From assembly GCF_000247695.1 (NCBI RefSeq), contig NW_004624801.1:6820406-6884405 (forward strand): a stretch of DNA of 64,000 nt, written 5' to 3'. Position 1 is the first letter of the stretch. Each line of letters opens with the position of its first letter. Below, piece by piece: positions 1-9,370 of this stretch. The position numbers and the translations under genes are program-made. The notes under the pieces were generated by a model. It had not been told where the DNA came from. It searched no databases and was given only the letters and a program-made list of their open reading frames with translations. This stretch comes from Heterocephalus glaber. Lineage: Eukaryota > Chordata > Mammalia > Rodentia > Bathyergidae.

Positions 1-629
1 AGCAAGGGCCCGAATGTAAGAGCAGAGAAGATCAGCAGAACAGAGCCTCTGTCCTTGCTCTGTCAGCTGGGTGGGGACAGATGGTTGATGCAGCCGGAGG
101 AGGGGCAGCAGCGGTGAAGGAGGGTTAGGGGTCTGCAGTAACAAAGACCACCCTGGGGTGGTCCACACAGGGTAGTAGATGCCAGTGGCTGGACATCCTG
201 CTAAGGACCCAGGCTGTGGGCACTGCCTGCGGGGGGGGGGGAGGAGGAGGAGGAGGTGCAGCCCCATGGAGGTGGCACGTCCCCCCCCCCCGGCAGGCAG
301 GCTCCACGCCTGCCCTGCAGAGCCCAGACCGGGCAGTGGGCTTCGTGGCCTGGTGACAGCGCAGGAGAGATGGTAAGGGGAGGCCGTCCCTGTCCAGGGG
401 CGGGATGTGTCACCGAGGACGAGACCTCTGAGGGGCTAGGAGGAGGGCACACGATCGGGCAGGTGACCAGGCCTCAGGTCCTGACCTCGCTGCACACTCT
501 GGAAGTGGAGCTGCACCTCAGGTGGTCCTTCACAGACCTCGGGAAGGAGTGCGAACCCTGGCAAATGGGGCCCCTGTGTTTGGCCCTTGGGGCTGTGGTA
601 GCAAATGACAACTGAGAGGCTCAAGGCAC
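1..629. other. unique GC-rich sequence with G and C homopolymer runs
   Basis: No recognised repeat or gene. A long G run with adjoining GGA repeats lies near 230-257 and a C run near 281-290. These runs keep several frames open on both strands (up to 119 codons) with low-complexity Pro/Gly-rich translations, so those frames look like composition artefacts. Confidence 0.5.
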
Positions 630-885
630 CAGAATTTACTCCCACAGTGCCGGAGGCCGGAAGTCTACAATCCAGGCCGTGGCAGGGTTGGCTCCTTCTG
701 AGGCTTTGAGGGGCCTGTGGCCCAGTGTTGGTGGCAGTCCTTGGCCTTCGTGGTCACACAGATGCTTCACCCCTTCTGCCTGTCTTTTCACGCCCGTCCC
801 TGCCTGTCTCTGTCTCCTCTTCTCATACAGACACCGGTGATGTTAGACTAGACTGCGAGTCCCTTCCAAGTTAGGCTGCAGCACT
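630..885 (+). repeat. ancient LTR-like repeat, copy 1
   Basis: The run 'cccacagtgccggaggccggaagtc ... gttggctccttctgaggc ... cagacaccggtgatgtta' matches the layout of an old mammalian LTR repeat (MLT/MaLR style by memory). It shares the 'ggctccttctgagg' block with the repeat at 1640-2262, so these are two diverged copies in the same orientation about 1 kb apart. Family name is uncertain. Confidence 0.45.
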
Positions 886-1130
886 CCCCACCTGGAAGAG
901 GCTATGGAGGAGTCCCACAGAGTGTCCCCAGGTGCCCACCAGCCCCTGGGGACATATCGGCAGTTGCTAGCTGCAGCCACATGGCACCAAGTCAGGTGTG
1001 GCGTGTTCACGTGGGCAACAGATGCCCCAGAAGATGCCCATATGGCAGCTTCCAAGGGACCAGAGTCCTGACAATTGTTCTGCATGTGAAGGAATTTTCT
1101 GGCTTTCTCGGGTGAACCTGTCCACCTCTT
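886..1130. other. unclassified sequence
   Basis: No gene or clear repeat. The 80-codon minus frame here has no recognisable motif. Confidence 0.4.
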
Positions 1131-1146
1131 AAAAGTATGTCAAGAA

Positions 1147-1229
1147 GGGCCAGGGATTTAGCTCAGTGGTTCCACCTCCTGTCTCGCAAGTGCAAAGACC
1201 CGGGTTTGATCCCTGGTACCACAAAAAAG
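1147..1229 (+). mobile_element. ID-type tRNA-derived SINE
   Basis: A-box at 'TAGCTCAGTGG', degenerate B-box 'GGGTTTGATCC', and a GGTACCACAAAAAAG tail. Flanked by a perfect 16-bp target-site duplication, aaaagtatgtcaagaa, at 1131-1146 and 1230-1245. Confidence 0.95.
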
Positions 1230-1805
1230 AAAAGTATGTCAAGAAAAGTTTTCTGCAGGTGGTGATTTTTCAGCCAGGCTTTAGGGCTGTGGCACCCAGG
1301 GAAGATACTTGAGTGTCCCCAGGAGGACCAGAGCAGGTCCCCTGGTGGAGGACCCTGTGATCAGTGAGCAGCATCAGGGAGAATACACTCTTACCTCCCT
1401 GCTGGGGCCAGCATGTCCCCCGGGGCTGAGCCAGGCAGATGAGGGGACACTGGGAGAGGCCTGAGAAGTGAGGGCTGAGCAAGGCGCCCGTCTCTCTGAA
1501 ACCTAGCTCCTGCTCAGCCACAGTGGGCAACTGAGGGAGCCTTCGGTACTCTCCAGACCACACAGCCTTTTCAAAGGCCTTTTCAGTTTCCTGTGGCCTC
1601 CATTCCACAGGTGCCACAAATCAAGAGGGCTTAAGCACCAGCCAGGGATTCTCTCGTTGTTCTGGAGCTGTGGTCCAAGCCCACTGTGTGGGTCGGGCTG
1701 GCTCCTTCTGAGGGCCTGGAGGGAGGGTCTGTCGCAGGCCTCTCTCTTCCCTATGTACCTTCAACATCCTCTTCTTTCAGTGCTCATCTGGGTCAAAGCT
1801 TCCCT

Positions 1806-1992
1806 TTTTTTTCTTCAGTTCTGAGGATTGAACCCAGAGCCTTCACACTGAGCTACATCCCCATGCCCTTTTTTATTTTTCATTTTGAGACAAAGTCTTT
1901 CTAAGTCACTAAGTTGCCCAGGCTAGGTTCAAACTTTTGATCTTTCCTGCCTCAGCCTCCCAGAGTGCTGGCTACCATGCCCGGCTCAGATT
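1806..1992 (-). mobile_element. B1-dID dimeric SINE
   Basis: On the plus strand the reverse complement shows the dID half ('gaggattgaacccagagcc...actgagctacatcccc'), the linker 'tttttatttttcattttgagaca', and the B1 half ending 'gctaccatgcccggctca'. Confidence 0.85.
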
Positions 1993-2016
1993 TCCCCCTT
2001 TTACAAGGACACTGGG

Positions 2017-2108
2017 GGGGGGGGCAGGATTTAGCTCAGTGGCACGTGCCCGTCTTGTAAGCGCAAGGACCCGAGTTCGATCCCCGGTACCAATAAAAAC
2101 AAAAGTAG
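2017..2108 (+). mobile_element. ID-type SINE
   Basis: Carries 'GATTTAGCTCAGTGG', 'CGAGTTCGATCCCCGGTACC' and an A-rich tail. A 16-bp duplication (ttacaaggacactggg) flanks it at 2001-2016 and 2111-2126. The 5' end is a G run. Confidence 0.92.
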
Positions 2109-2269
2109 ACTTACAAGGACACTGGGCCTTACCTTCGTAACCTCATCTTAATCTGATTATAGCTGCAAAGATTTTCTTTCCAAATAAAGTCCGTTTGCAG
2201 GTCTAGGCGTCAGGATTTCAACCTGTGCACGGTGGAGAAGGGGCACAGTTCAACCCACAACAGCTGCCC

Positions 2270-3350
2270 ATGCCTTTTCTCTGACGACAGCCAGCCAGGG
2301 GTGTGCGGAGCTGCCCAGGGCTGAGCACCAGGCTGTCACATAGGTGGGTGGCCTCGCACGCCCCCTGCGGAATGGGACAGGCTCCTCTTCGAGAATGTTC
2401 CATTCGGATCAAAAACAAAGCGGCTTGGAGAGTCGCATCCCGGGCTTAACAAAAGACAGAGCAATTGGGTGACCAAGCAAGACACAGCTCTAATTGGCAG
2501 CTGCACTTTGTTTTCTCCCCCGAAGCTGCTTCTCGGAATTGGAAAACAACCGTACATGTTGGAGCCATGACATGAAACACTTTTTAAAAAACAAGCCAAT
2601 GTTCTCAGAGACCATGGCTTTTGTTTCGTATGCTGGGTTTTCTCAGTCAGCAGAAAACACTGTTTGCAACTGACAGGGGCACAGAGGGGATGAGTGGAAG
2701 ACACGGCCTGGCAAGCGTCCTGAGCGACTTTCTCTTCTATCATACCACAACCTTCAAGACACAGTGTTTTCATCCGAAGTGTGGTTCCAATTGGGGGGGG
2801 GGTGCTTTCATCTCTCCCCCATTCCTCATTTTCTCTCTCTCCTTGTCTCGGGAAGCACAGGGAAGAATTTCGCTCCATGTGGCCCGGTTTGTGATCCCGT
2901 GGAACACCCTGGAGTGTGGGAACCCCGGAGTGTGGGGACTTCCGGCCCAGCTCATGACTCCTGTGCAGGCCAGGACGCACACCAAGGGTACAGGGAGCCC
3001 ACACCCCTTGGCAGGATGCAGGGGGATGCAGAGACTTGGGGCAGGGACCTGTCTGCCACACTGTGTCCCTGACTTCCTGCCCCCAGAAGCTGAGCTTGGC
3101 GCCAGCCATGTGTCCCAAGTGCACTTTGTGCACAAGCTGCTGCACAAACACTGCACCTGCCTCACCGAGTCACCTGTTGGGCCAAGGGCTGACACCCCTA
3201 CCCGATGGCATCGGCCAAGATGGACTTATTGCCCGGGCTTCGGAAGTTCCTTTTCCTTTGAACTCTTTCAAATGCAATTGGAGGCCCTGGAAGCTAAGCT
3301 CTACCCATCCCTTTCCATATCTACCTCCAAACCCTGCCCTCTAAATGTTT
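2270..3350. other. repeat-free block with long overlapping open frames
   Basis: No SINE, LINE or LTR is recognised. The minus strand is open for 271 codons (2336-3151) and the plus strand for 246 codons (2621-3361). Neither translation shows a domain, signal peptide or periodic hydrophobicity that I recognise. No Kozak, poly(A) or splice context supports them. They are more likely chance frames in stop-poor sequence than a gene. Confidence 0.4.
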
Positions 3351-3352
3351 TC

Positions 3353-3468
3353 TTTTTTTAAACAGGGTCTGTCTGTGTAGTTCAGGCTGGCCTTGAACTC
3401 ACAGTGATCCTCCTGCCTCTGCCTCCCAAGAACTGGGACTACAGGTGTGCACCACCACAACCAGAATC
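3353..3468 (-). mobile_element. B1 SINE
   Basis: The plus strand reads 'aacagggtctgtctgtgtagttcaggctgg ... gatcctcctgcctctgcctccc ... gtgtgcaccaccacaacc', an antisense B1 monomer without the dID half. Confidence 0.85.
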
Positions 3469-3924
3469 TACCCCTAAATTGAATGGAGGAGATTTCAATA
3501 GCAATTTTTATGGGTGATGGTGGGAGGTCATCCCAAGGCCACCAGCCTCAGGGATGCTCTGAGCTCCTGGACTTCAGAGGCCACCCACGCTATTTGGCAG
3601 AGAAGGGAGCCATATGGTACACGGAGAAGTGGGTGTCAAACTCTGGCATCTGTGTAGTGATGCGTACCAAACATGTCGGGAAACAATGCCTGCAATGCCT
3701 TGGGAAGTGTTTGCTGTCAGGGTTGCTCCTTCCCTTCCTCATTCAGTCAAAAAATATCTTCAGTGCCACTCAGTGCTGGACCCTGCTCTGATTATTCAGG
3801 ATACCATACTAAAAACAAAAAACAAAACCACTTCTCTCCTGTCTTCATGGAACTCACACTGTACAGAGGCAAACAGACATAAACAAAAAATTCACACTGA
3901 TTTCCCTTGGTGACTGCATGGATC

Positions 3925-4257
3925 TTGATGTTGTTCGTCCCCCAGGCTTTCTGTGTTCGAAGCTTTTGGCGCTGGTGGGACCTCTAAGAGGCAAGGTCTA
4001 GTGAGAATCCCTGAGGTCACTGCAGACATGTCCTCAGGACATTTGGGGGACCCGGTCTCTCTCTGGCTTCTGGTTTAGTGACGGGATCTGCCCCTCATGC
4101 ACACCCTCCTGCCATCTACCCCGAGGTCCTCACCAGAGCTGAGGTGATGCCCACACCAAGCCCCTGGAACTCCAAGACTGTGAGCTGAATAAGGATCTTT
4201 TCTTTATAAAAGTATCCTGTCTCAGGTACTTTAGTAGAGTAACAAAAATGGACCAAT
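3925..4257 (+). repeat. MaLR/MLT-like LTR fragment
   Basis: Contains 'cttggaactccaagactgtgagctgaataa'-type text, then a terminal 'tcaggtactttagtagagtaac...accaatag'. This is the 3' end style of ERVL-MaLR LTRs. Start approximate. Confidence 0.5.
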
Positions 4258-4299
4258 AGAGTGACCCATCAGCAAGGTATCACTAATGGATGCAAGTGT

Positions 4300-4850
4300 G
4301 CCCTACCTGGCCATCGTGTAAGTCATGGAAACACAGGCTGTCATGTGACTCTTCACCTCTACCTGCTACTCCAGCAGGTCGTACCTTGTTCCGGCCTGTG
4401 TCACACGAACATCTGGACACTCATTGCTCTAGGAGCCCATGATGAGAGGCAGAATATCAGCTCCAACAATGGGATGGTGGTGACACACGAGTCTACGGGA
4501 GGCTTAGGGTGGCCCTGTGTGACCATCAGTCCTGATCTATCAACTCCACTGGATCAGAGAGTACCAGGCAGACCAGTACACATTCCTGGGTGTGTCTGCA
4601 GTCGTGGAGGCGTGGCCTTGGATACCTCATACGGTCCCCAGCCGTTCCTCTCTGGCACTGCTCCCCTCCTCTGCTTCCCACCTACCATGAAATGAGTAGC
4701 TCTGTTCCTCCACATCCTTCCCCGGTAATGTTTCTGCCTAGGAGCCAGCTGATTATAGACAGCAAATGTGACCAATTAGCCCACTCTGCCTTTTAAATTG
4801 TGGTGTCAGGCATTGTGTCCTGCAGCAGGAAAGCTGACTAATACACCCCA
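4300..4850 (+). repeat. second MaLR/ORR1-like LTR
   Basis: The terminal part 'gccttttaaattgtggtgtcaggcattgtg...aggaaagctgactaatac' is typical of rodent MaLR LTR 3' ends. The 5' boundary is unclear. It lies directly upstream of the provirus insertion site. Confidence 0.45.
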
Positions 4851-4910
4851 GTAGAAAAAGACCCTCGATGGCTTCCTTGTAACAATCTCTTTTGTGCAGT
4901 ATCCATGCAA

Positions 4911-4926
4911 AGAGAGAGAGAGAGAG
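4911..4926. repeat. (AG)n microsatellite
   Basis: About eight AG units, uninterrupted. Confidence 0.85.
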
Positions 4927-4989
4927 CCCTGGCTTCAGGTGAGGTGTGTCTAGGGAGCCTTATCCGGATTCAATTGTTCTCTCCCCCAC

Positions 4990-5496
4990 TGTAGGGAACA
5001 GGGAAAGGGGACGTTACCAGAACCTCTGCACTAAGTCCTAGTCTCCTGTAAGCCAGGGCAGTACACAGCGAATTACAGGAAAGGTAGAAAAATGAGACTT
5101 TGAGAAGAAGCTGAGCTTTGGATCTGATCAGTGCTGCTCTGGGCAGCAAAGATGAAAGCCCTTAGCTTGCTGCACCTTTTATTCAGTACTCAGTACATCG
5201 GGAGAAACAAATGTAACAAATGACTTGCAGAGAGTTCAGTACATCCCCGTAAACAAGATGGTAACAGTCCAAGAACAAAGAGGAATTGAGTAGATGTTTG
5301 TTCCTCCCAGGATGTTTTCAGCTCCCAGGATGTTTCTTGTCCTGGACAATCACAGCATCACGGATCATTGAGGTCTCAGTTGTGACCGGAGGCCAAAATG
5401 CAATTATGTCTCGGAATTCCATAGCTGGGCTGTAGGCGGGAGAACTAAGCTAATCCAATGATTTTCCCCTAAAATTATGTAGCATTGCTCCCGACT
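4990..5496 (-). repeat. 3' LTR of the ERV (full length, about 507 bp)
   Basis: Its plus-strand outer edge is TGTAGGGAACAG, and its inner edge CATTGCTCCCGAC matches the outer edge of the other LTR. Both LTRs share 'TTACCAGAACCTCTGCA' and 'GCTGGGCTGTAGGC'. A minus-strand AATAAA lies at 5178-5183. The inner terminal dinucleotide is mutated (CT where CA is expected). Confidence 0.88.
5178..5183 (-). promoter_or_regulatory. poly(A) signal AATAAA in the 3' LTR
   Basis: A minus-strand AATAAA sits about 190 bp from the outer LTR end, a suitable place for the R region. The equivalent segment is deleted from the 5' LTR. Confidence 0.6.
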
Positions 5497-5515
5497 TATC
5501 TCCCTTTCTTTTTGT
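5497..5515 (-). other. polypurine tract of the ERV
   Basis: On the minus strand a run rich in A and G (AAAAAGAAAGGGAGATA) directly abuts the 3' LTR, the position of the plus-strand primer in retroviruses. Confidence 0.7.
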
Positions 5516-7469
5516 TTTATGTGAGGGTGTTTTTAGGAAAAGCGAGCACACCCAACAATAGCTTGTCCCTATGTATCGTGAGGATCTGTAGTGTGTTTGA
5601 CTGGCTTAGCTGTCTATAATAAGCATAATTTCTCTCCATTGGGGCTGTAAAAGGATTAAAAATCTAAATTTTTTTTGGTAAACATTGTTGGCTAAAAAAC
5701 TTAAAACTTGTGTTGAACTCAAATAACTATTGTCTTTAGTTATACTTTTCTACTGGGTGTTTAAGACCAAGTTACGGTGAGACCTATATTAAATAAAATC
5801 AACCTCTTGCTATCTATCAAGGTCAATTAAGTCTCCGCAGGCACTGTCTTGGAACCATGCATAGAGCCTCCTAGCTCCTCTGTCAGTGTCAGCCATCAGG
5901 ATATGTCTCGGCCTTGCTTGACCATATTGCTTTCTGCAAAAGCATGGGAGATTTTTTTCTCCAGGTGACATTCCTTTGGCACACTTTTTGTTGTACCTTT
6001 ACTGTTTTGGTGTTCAGCAACCTCCCTGCTCAGGAGGTTGGGTGACTCACCAAAGATGTAGGATCTTGGAGAAGGTTCCCTCATGTCCTGGATCTTTTTG
6101 CTATTGTTGTTGACCTTGGAGGGCCAGGGCCAAAATATTGGCTGCCTTCTTAGCCCAGATACCTCTTCAGTTTTGGTCTCTCAACTTTGGTTGTTGAACA
6201 CCTAGAAGAGAAGATCAACAACATTAGAACTGTAAGAGGAGTAGTGAACTCAACTATTATAATTTTACCTGGATATTAAACATTTTGGAATAAAAATACA
6301 GTTAAACTGTTATTATTGCCAATTATGGTTGTTCTTGTGGTTGGATCCCTAAGTAGCTATCTTTTTATAGGATGTCATCTAAGGAAAATATATGAGCCTA
6401 CAAGTGTGCTTATTATCATAGCTGGCTGGAGCATAAGAGAAGGCCAAATATCTGAATCAAAAGGTTATTACCATAAACAATGTTAGAAGAGCCATACAAA
6501 TAGAGGGCATGCATACATTTTGTACACCAGAAAAGGAGCAGTAATAAATATCACAATTATATAAAATCTTATGTTCTTCAATGTAGTTTTTTTTTTTTTG
6601 GTACCAGGGATCGAACTCGGATCCTTCCGCTTGCAAGGCAGGTGGTGGAACCACTGAGCTAAATCCCTGGCCCCACTTCAATGTAGTTTGGTACCAAAAG
6701 CATCTTTCTAATAACACTCTCTTGTTTATGCCACAGAAATTAATCTTTTGAAGATGACCAATGTAGACATATCACAATAACATTTTTAGAACTTAACCAA
6801 TATAAACATTTTATAATAACATATTTAGAACTTAAACTTTAATGATAACCAGTGTAATCAATTTATAATAACATAGATAATATTTATTGTGGTGTGTCTC
6901 CCATAAGATTATGAAAATTACTAGGGGGTCCCTTTAGTGAATCAAGACCAGAATAATTATTTTCTGGGTGGCCGCTTCTTTGTTCACCAAAGGGAGTACC
7001 CACGGTCTCTATGTACTTTGACAAATAAATCTCGATGGCGCTTTGATCAGTTAGCAACCTGGGGGAAGAAGGGCATGCCTTTAATTTAATAACATTTATC
7101 TGTAAGCCAATCTAATAATAGGTGAATATCTTTTAAGGAAAAAAAAATTTTTTTTCGAAAGGTGAAAAGGAAGAGAGAAACAAAAATTTGAGCTCAACTG
7201 TACAGACGGACAGACAACGGACAAACATATAAGACAATTTATAAAACTAGAGTGCACTCAAATATATTTGGCCAAATTGAATTATAATATCCCTTTTATG
7301 ATTTTTAAGTTTATAATTGTATATAAGACTGGTCAAAAACTTTTGTAGTCAATTAACAGAGATCTCTTGAGATTAGAATCAGAAGGAATGCAAGCACTTT
7401 TATATCTGTAAATATAAAAAGAACATTTTCAAGTTGTGCTCCCCTCCTTTTTTTAATCTATATTTATTC
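5516..7469 (-). other. ERV internal region without recognisable env
   Basis: This is where env would lie. It is AT-rich, full of stops in all frames and interrupted by an ID SINE. The longest minus frame outside the SINE (5896-6084, 62 codons) has no motif I recognise. I could not find a surface/transmembrane cleavage site or a membrane anchor. Confidence 0.5.
6587..6674 (-). mobile_element. ID-type SINE inside the ERV
   Basis: A complete element with a 13-T antisense tail. The duplication cttcaatgtagttt occurs at 6576-6589 and 6676-6689. It dates the provirus as older than this ID insertion. Confidence 0.93.
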
Positions 7470-7589
7470 TTCCTCTGGGGACATCATCTCAATCCTGGAC
7501 CCGGCTGTGGATTTGTTGGTCGTTGCTGGTGAGGTGGGTCGCTCAGGTGCAGCTGGCTCATCACTCTCAGCAGGGGTGCTATCACCCAT
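7470..7589 (-). pseudogene. short frame downstream of integrase, possible env/Rec leader remnant
   Basis: An ATG-started minus frame of about 40 codons begins shortly after the integrase stop. It is rich in Pro, Ser, Thr and Glu and ends in a Met-Met-Ser-Pro-Glu run. In class II ERVs an env or accessory leader overlaps or follows this point. The identification rests on position only. Confidence 0.25.
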
Positions 7590-7622
7590 TCTCCAAGATG
7601 TTGGTGGTTCCACCAGTGAGAC

Positions 7623-7718
7623 TCACGGACTCACATTCCGGGAGGGCAGCCACAAGGTTTCATCATTATCTGTTAGGACACAGGCAAAACCTCTCCCCCA
7701 AGCTATTAAGGCAGGAGG
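7623..7718 (-). pseudogene. pol: ERV pol: integrase C-terminal remnant
   Basis: The minus frame ending at the TGA at 7623-7625 encodes WGRGFACVL followed by TLWLPSRNV. Betaretroviral integrases end with the same pattern: a Trp-Gly-Arg-Gly core, then Cys-Val, an acidic stretch and a Trp-x-Pro motif. Only about the last 30 residues remain. The zinc-binding and catalytic core regions are missing. The frame differs from the RNase H frame just upstream, so the two pieces are joined out of frame after a deletion near 7720. Confidence 0.72.
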
Positions 7719-7918
7719 AATATTTTTGACATATGGCCTTTTGTAATCTTAAAAACAAGTTTAATAATTTAGGCTCTGAAGTAGAGCAGACCATAGCTCC
7801 TTCCAGTCTTTGAGTCAACCAAACTGCATAAGAGGAATCACTTAAAATATTAAGAGGTTGGGGAGGGAAGTTTTCAATCACAAATATAATGGCTAGCAAC
7901 TCTGACCTCTGAGCAGAG
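7719..7918 (-). pseudogene. pol: ERV pol: RNase H domain remnant
   Basis: The minus frame carries SELLAIIFVIE followed by LNILSDSSYAV. This matches the RNase H segment of betaretroviral pol, where the conserved Glu of the Ser-Glu-Leu motif and the Asp of the Ser-Asp-Ser motif are active-site residues. The downstream helix (FLRLQKAI) also fits. About 60-65 residues remain. The N-terminal part of RNase H and all reverse transcriptase are absent, and the piece abuts gag matrix at about 7920. It is a fossil fragment. Confidence 0.78.
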
Positions 7919-8159
7919 TGGGGAGCGTTCGGGGGGAAAGAAGATCACCCCTTTGCCAGGCCTTAAGGAGAATGGTACCTACACATTCCCATGCTATTAA
8001 ATTAGTTGTCCCTTCCTGGGGAAAAGATGGGACGTACATTTGTATGTCTTTTAACAAATCTATCACAGCATCCTTACGTACTGGGTACATAGCTTGCTTT
8101 AACAGCGACTTACATACTTTGGGAAAGTTATGCTGCTCCAATGACAGAGACTGACCCAT
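7893..8159 (-). pseudogene. gag: ERV gag: matrix (MA) remnant
   Basis: The frame starts with MGQSLSLEQ at 8159. An N-terminal Met-Gly supplies the myristoylation glycine used for membrane targeting by retroviral matrix. About 45 residues on is a PSFPQEGT motif, the hallmark of betaretroviral matrix, followed by a conserved Trp. About 75-80 residues look gag-derived. The frame then runs across a deletion junction into RNase H sequence and stops at 7893-7895. Capsid and nucleocapsid are missing. The start lies about 160 bases from the primer-binding site, shorter than usual. It is a broken gene. Confidence 0.8.
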
Positions 8160-8316
8160 AGTTGTAACTCTGCCGAGATAGAAAATTACCCCCAGCTGAA
8201 CACACTTACCACCAGTGTCCCTCGTCCGAGTCCAGAAATTGTCCTGGGAGATCTGTGTGCTGTCTCTCTTACTCCAAGTTTGTCTCACAGGTGAGTTCAC
8301 CCCTGGATCTGATTCA

Positions 8317-8334
8317 CATTCAAGTTGGGCGCCA
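8317..8334 (-). other. ERV primer-binding site, lysine-tRNA type
   Basis: Immediately inside the 5' LTR the minus strand reads TGGCGCCCAACTTGAATG. The first 11 bases are those of a Lys1,2 primer-binding site (TGGCGCCCAAC), and the rest has decayed. A lysine primer fits the class II assignment. Confidence 0.8.
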
Positions 8335-8336
8335 AA

Positions 8337-8462
8337 TGTAGGGAACAGAGAAAGGGAACGTTACCAGAACCTCTGCAGCAAGTCCTAGTAGCTGGGCTGT
8401 AGGCAGGAGAACTAAGCTAACCAAATGATTTTTCCCTAAATTATGTAGCATTGCTCCCGACA
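8337..8462 (-). repeat. 5' LTR of the ERV, internally deleted
   Basis: Only 126 bp. It matches both ends of the 3' LTR but lacks the segment equivalent to 5043-5422 (380 bp), including the poly(A) signal and most of U3/R. The outer ends TG...CA are intact. The 5' promoter is therefore lost. Confidence 0.88.
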
Positions 8463-8468
8463 CCTCAC

Positions 8469-9138
8469 TACCCAGTTCCACTGCCTTCTGCCTACAGAGA
8501 GAGGCCTTTCCAGCCAGTGAGAGAGACGGTGCCTATGGGAAGTGTGGGGCTTAAACACTCTCCCCTTCTAAACAGGACCCAGAGGTGATGTGTGGCGGGG
8601 ACCTGCTCAGCAGAACAGATGGGTGACGGGTCATCCTGGAAGGCTGGCATCGGGCAGGTGCTGCAGGGTCACGAAACTGAATTTGGCCATGAGCACTGAC
8701 ATCCACCAACATCCCCACCACAGCTTGAAAAGTGAGAGCCCCTGAGAGACAAAAACTGGACTTAAATGGTTATCTAGAGAGTCCTTCCTTGAGTCTATCC
8801 CCTTCTCTTTTGGTATTTCTTTCTCTCTTTCCCTCCACCCTTCCTGCCTTACTCCATCGTCTCTGTGAGGATGAACCTCCGTTCATGTTTGTGTCTTGTC
8901 CTCTCACCTGAATTGACAGAGGTTTCCCTGACCCCAAGGGTGAATCACCCAAGTGACTATCGTCAGACAAGAGTATTGTCAGCCAACTGGAGGGGGAAGG
9001 CCAAGATTCAGAGGCAACAGAAACCTCCCTTTCCCTTTCCTTTTTATACCCACTGTAATTCTATTTGGCTCCTAGATATCAACATAAAAAGAAAAAAAAA
9101 AGAAAGCAGGACAGTAGTAGAAGAATACCTAGATAAAC
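8469..9138. other. unclassified sequence right of the ERV
   Basis: No gene or clear repeat. The pyrimidine-rich part 8780-8860 explains a purine-coded minus frame there. Confidence 0.4.
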
Positions 9139-9147
9139 ATTTTTAGA

Positions 9148-9231
9148 TTTTTTTTTTGGTACTAGGGATCAAACTCAGGACCTCACACTTGCCAGGCAGG
9201 TGTGGTGCCACTGAACTAAATCCCTGGTCCT
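9148..9231 (-). mobile_element. ID-type SINE
   Basis: Antisense 'ggtactagggatcaaactcagg ... ccactgaactaaatccctgg'. Flanked by atttttagatt at 9139 and 9232. Confidence 0.9.
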
Positions 9232-9243
9232 ATTTTTAGATTC

Positions 9244-9270
9244 TTTTTTTTTTGGGGGGTACCGGAGATC
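9244..9270 (-). mobile_element. ID-type SINE cut by the assembly gap
   Basis: A poly(T) followed by GGGGGGTACCGGAGATC, which is the antisense tail and 3' end of an ID element. It runs straight into the N block. Its left flank atttttagattctt reappears right of the ID at 10842-10934. Confidence 0.75.
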
Positions 9271-9370
9271 NNNNNNNNNNNNNNNNNNNNNNNNNNNNNN
9301 NNNNNNNNNNNNNNNNNNNNNNNNNNNNNNNNNNNNNNNNNNNNNNNNNNNNNNNNNNNNNNNNNNNNNN
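9271..9370. other. assembly gap, exactly 100 N
   Basis: A run of 100 N, the conventional placeholder for a gap of unknown size. Confidence 0.98.

Larger units (their letters stand above)
1640..2262 (+). repeat. ancient LTR-like repeat, copy 2, split by two SINEs
   Basis: Left part 1640-1800 resembles copy 1. The right part, from about 2111, reads 'aaggacactgggccttacc ... cctcatcttaatctgatta ... ttccaaataaagtc ... cagttcaacccacaaca'. That is the expected order of one old element interrupted first by a minus B1-dID and then by a plus ID SINE. The nesting gives relative ages: LTR-like repeat oldest, then the two SINEs. Confidence 0.5.
4984..8468 (-). mobile_element. class II (ERV-K-like) endogenous retrovirus, internally deleted
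   Basis: The provirus runs from 8462 to 4990 on the minus strand. The flanking 6-bp host duplication is CCCCAC (4984-4989) and CCTCAC (8463-8468), with one mismatch; 6 bp suits class II ERVs. Components in transcription order are: a 5' LTR shortened by a 380-bp internal deletion, a lysine-type primer-binding site, a gag matrix remnant, an RNase H remnant, an integrase C-terminal remnant, about 2 kb without recognisable genes, a polypurine tract and a full-length 3' LTR. Capsid, nucleocapsid, protease, reverse transcriptase and most of integrase are absent. An ID SINE landed later at 6587-6674. Frames are broken, so no replication function is expected. Confidence 0.88.

Noticed and set aside
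5896..6084. env fragment of the ERV
   Set aside because: No envelope motif could be recognised; position alone is insufficient.
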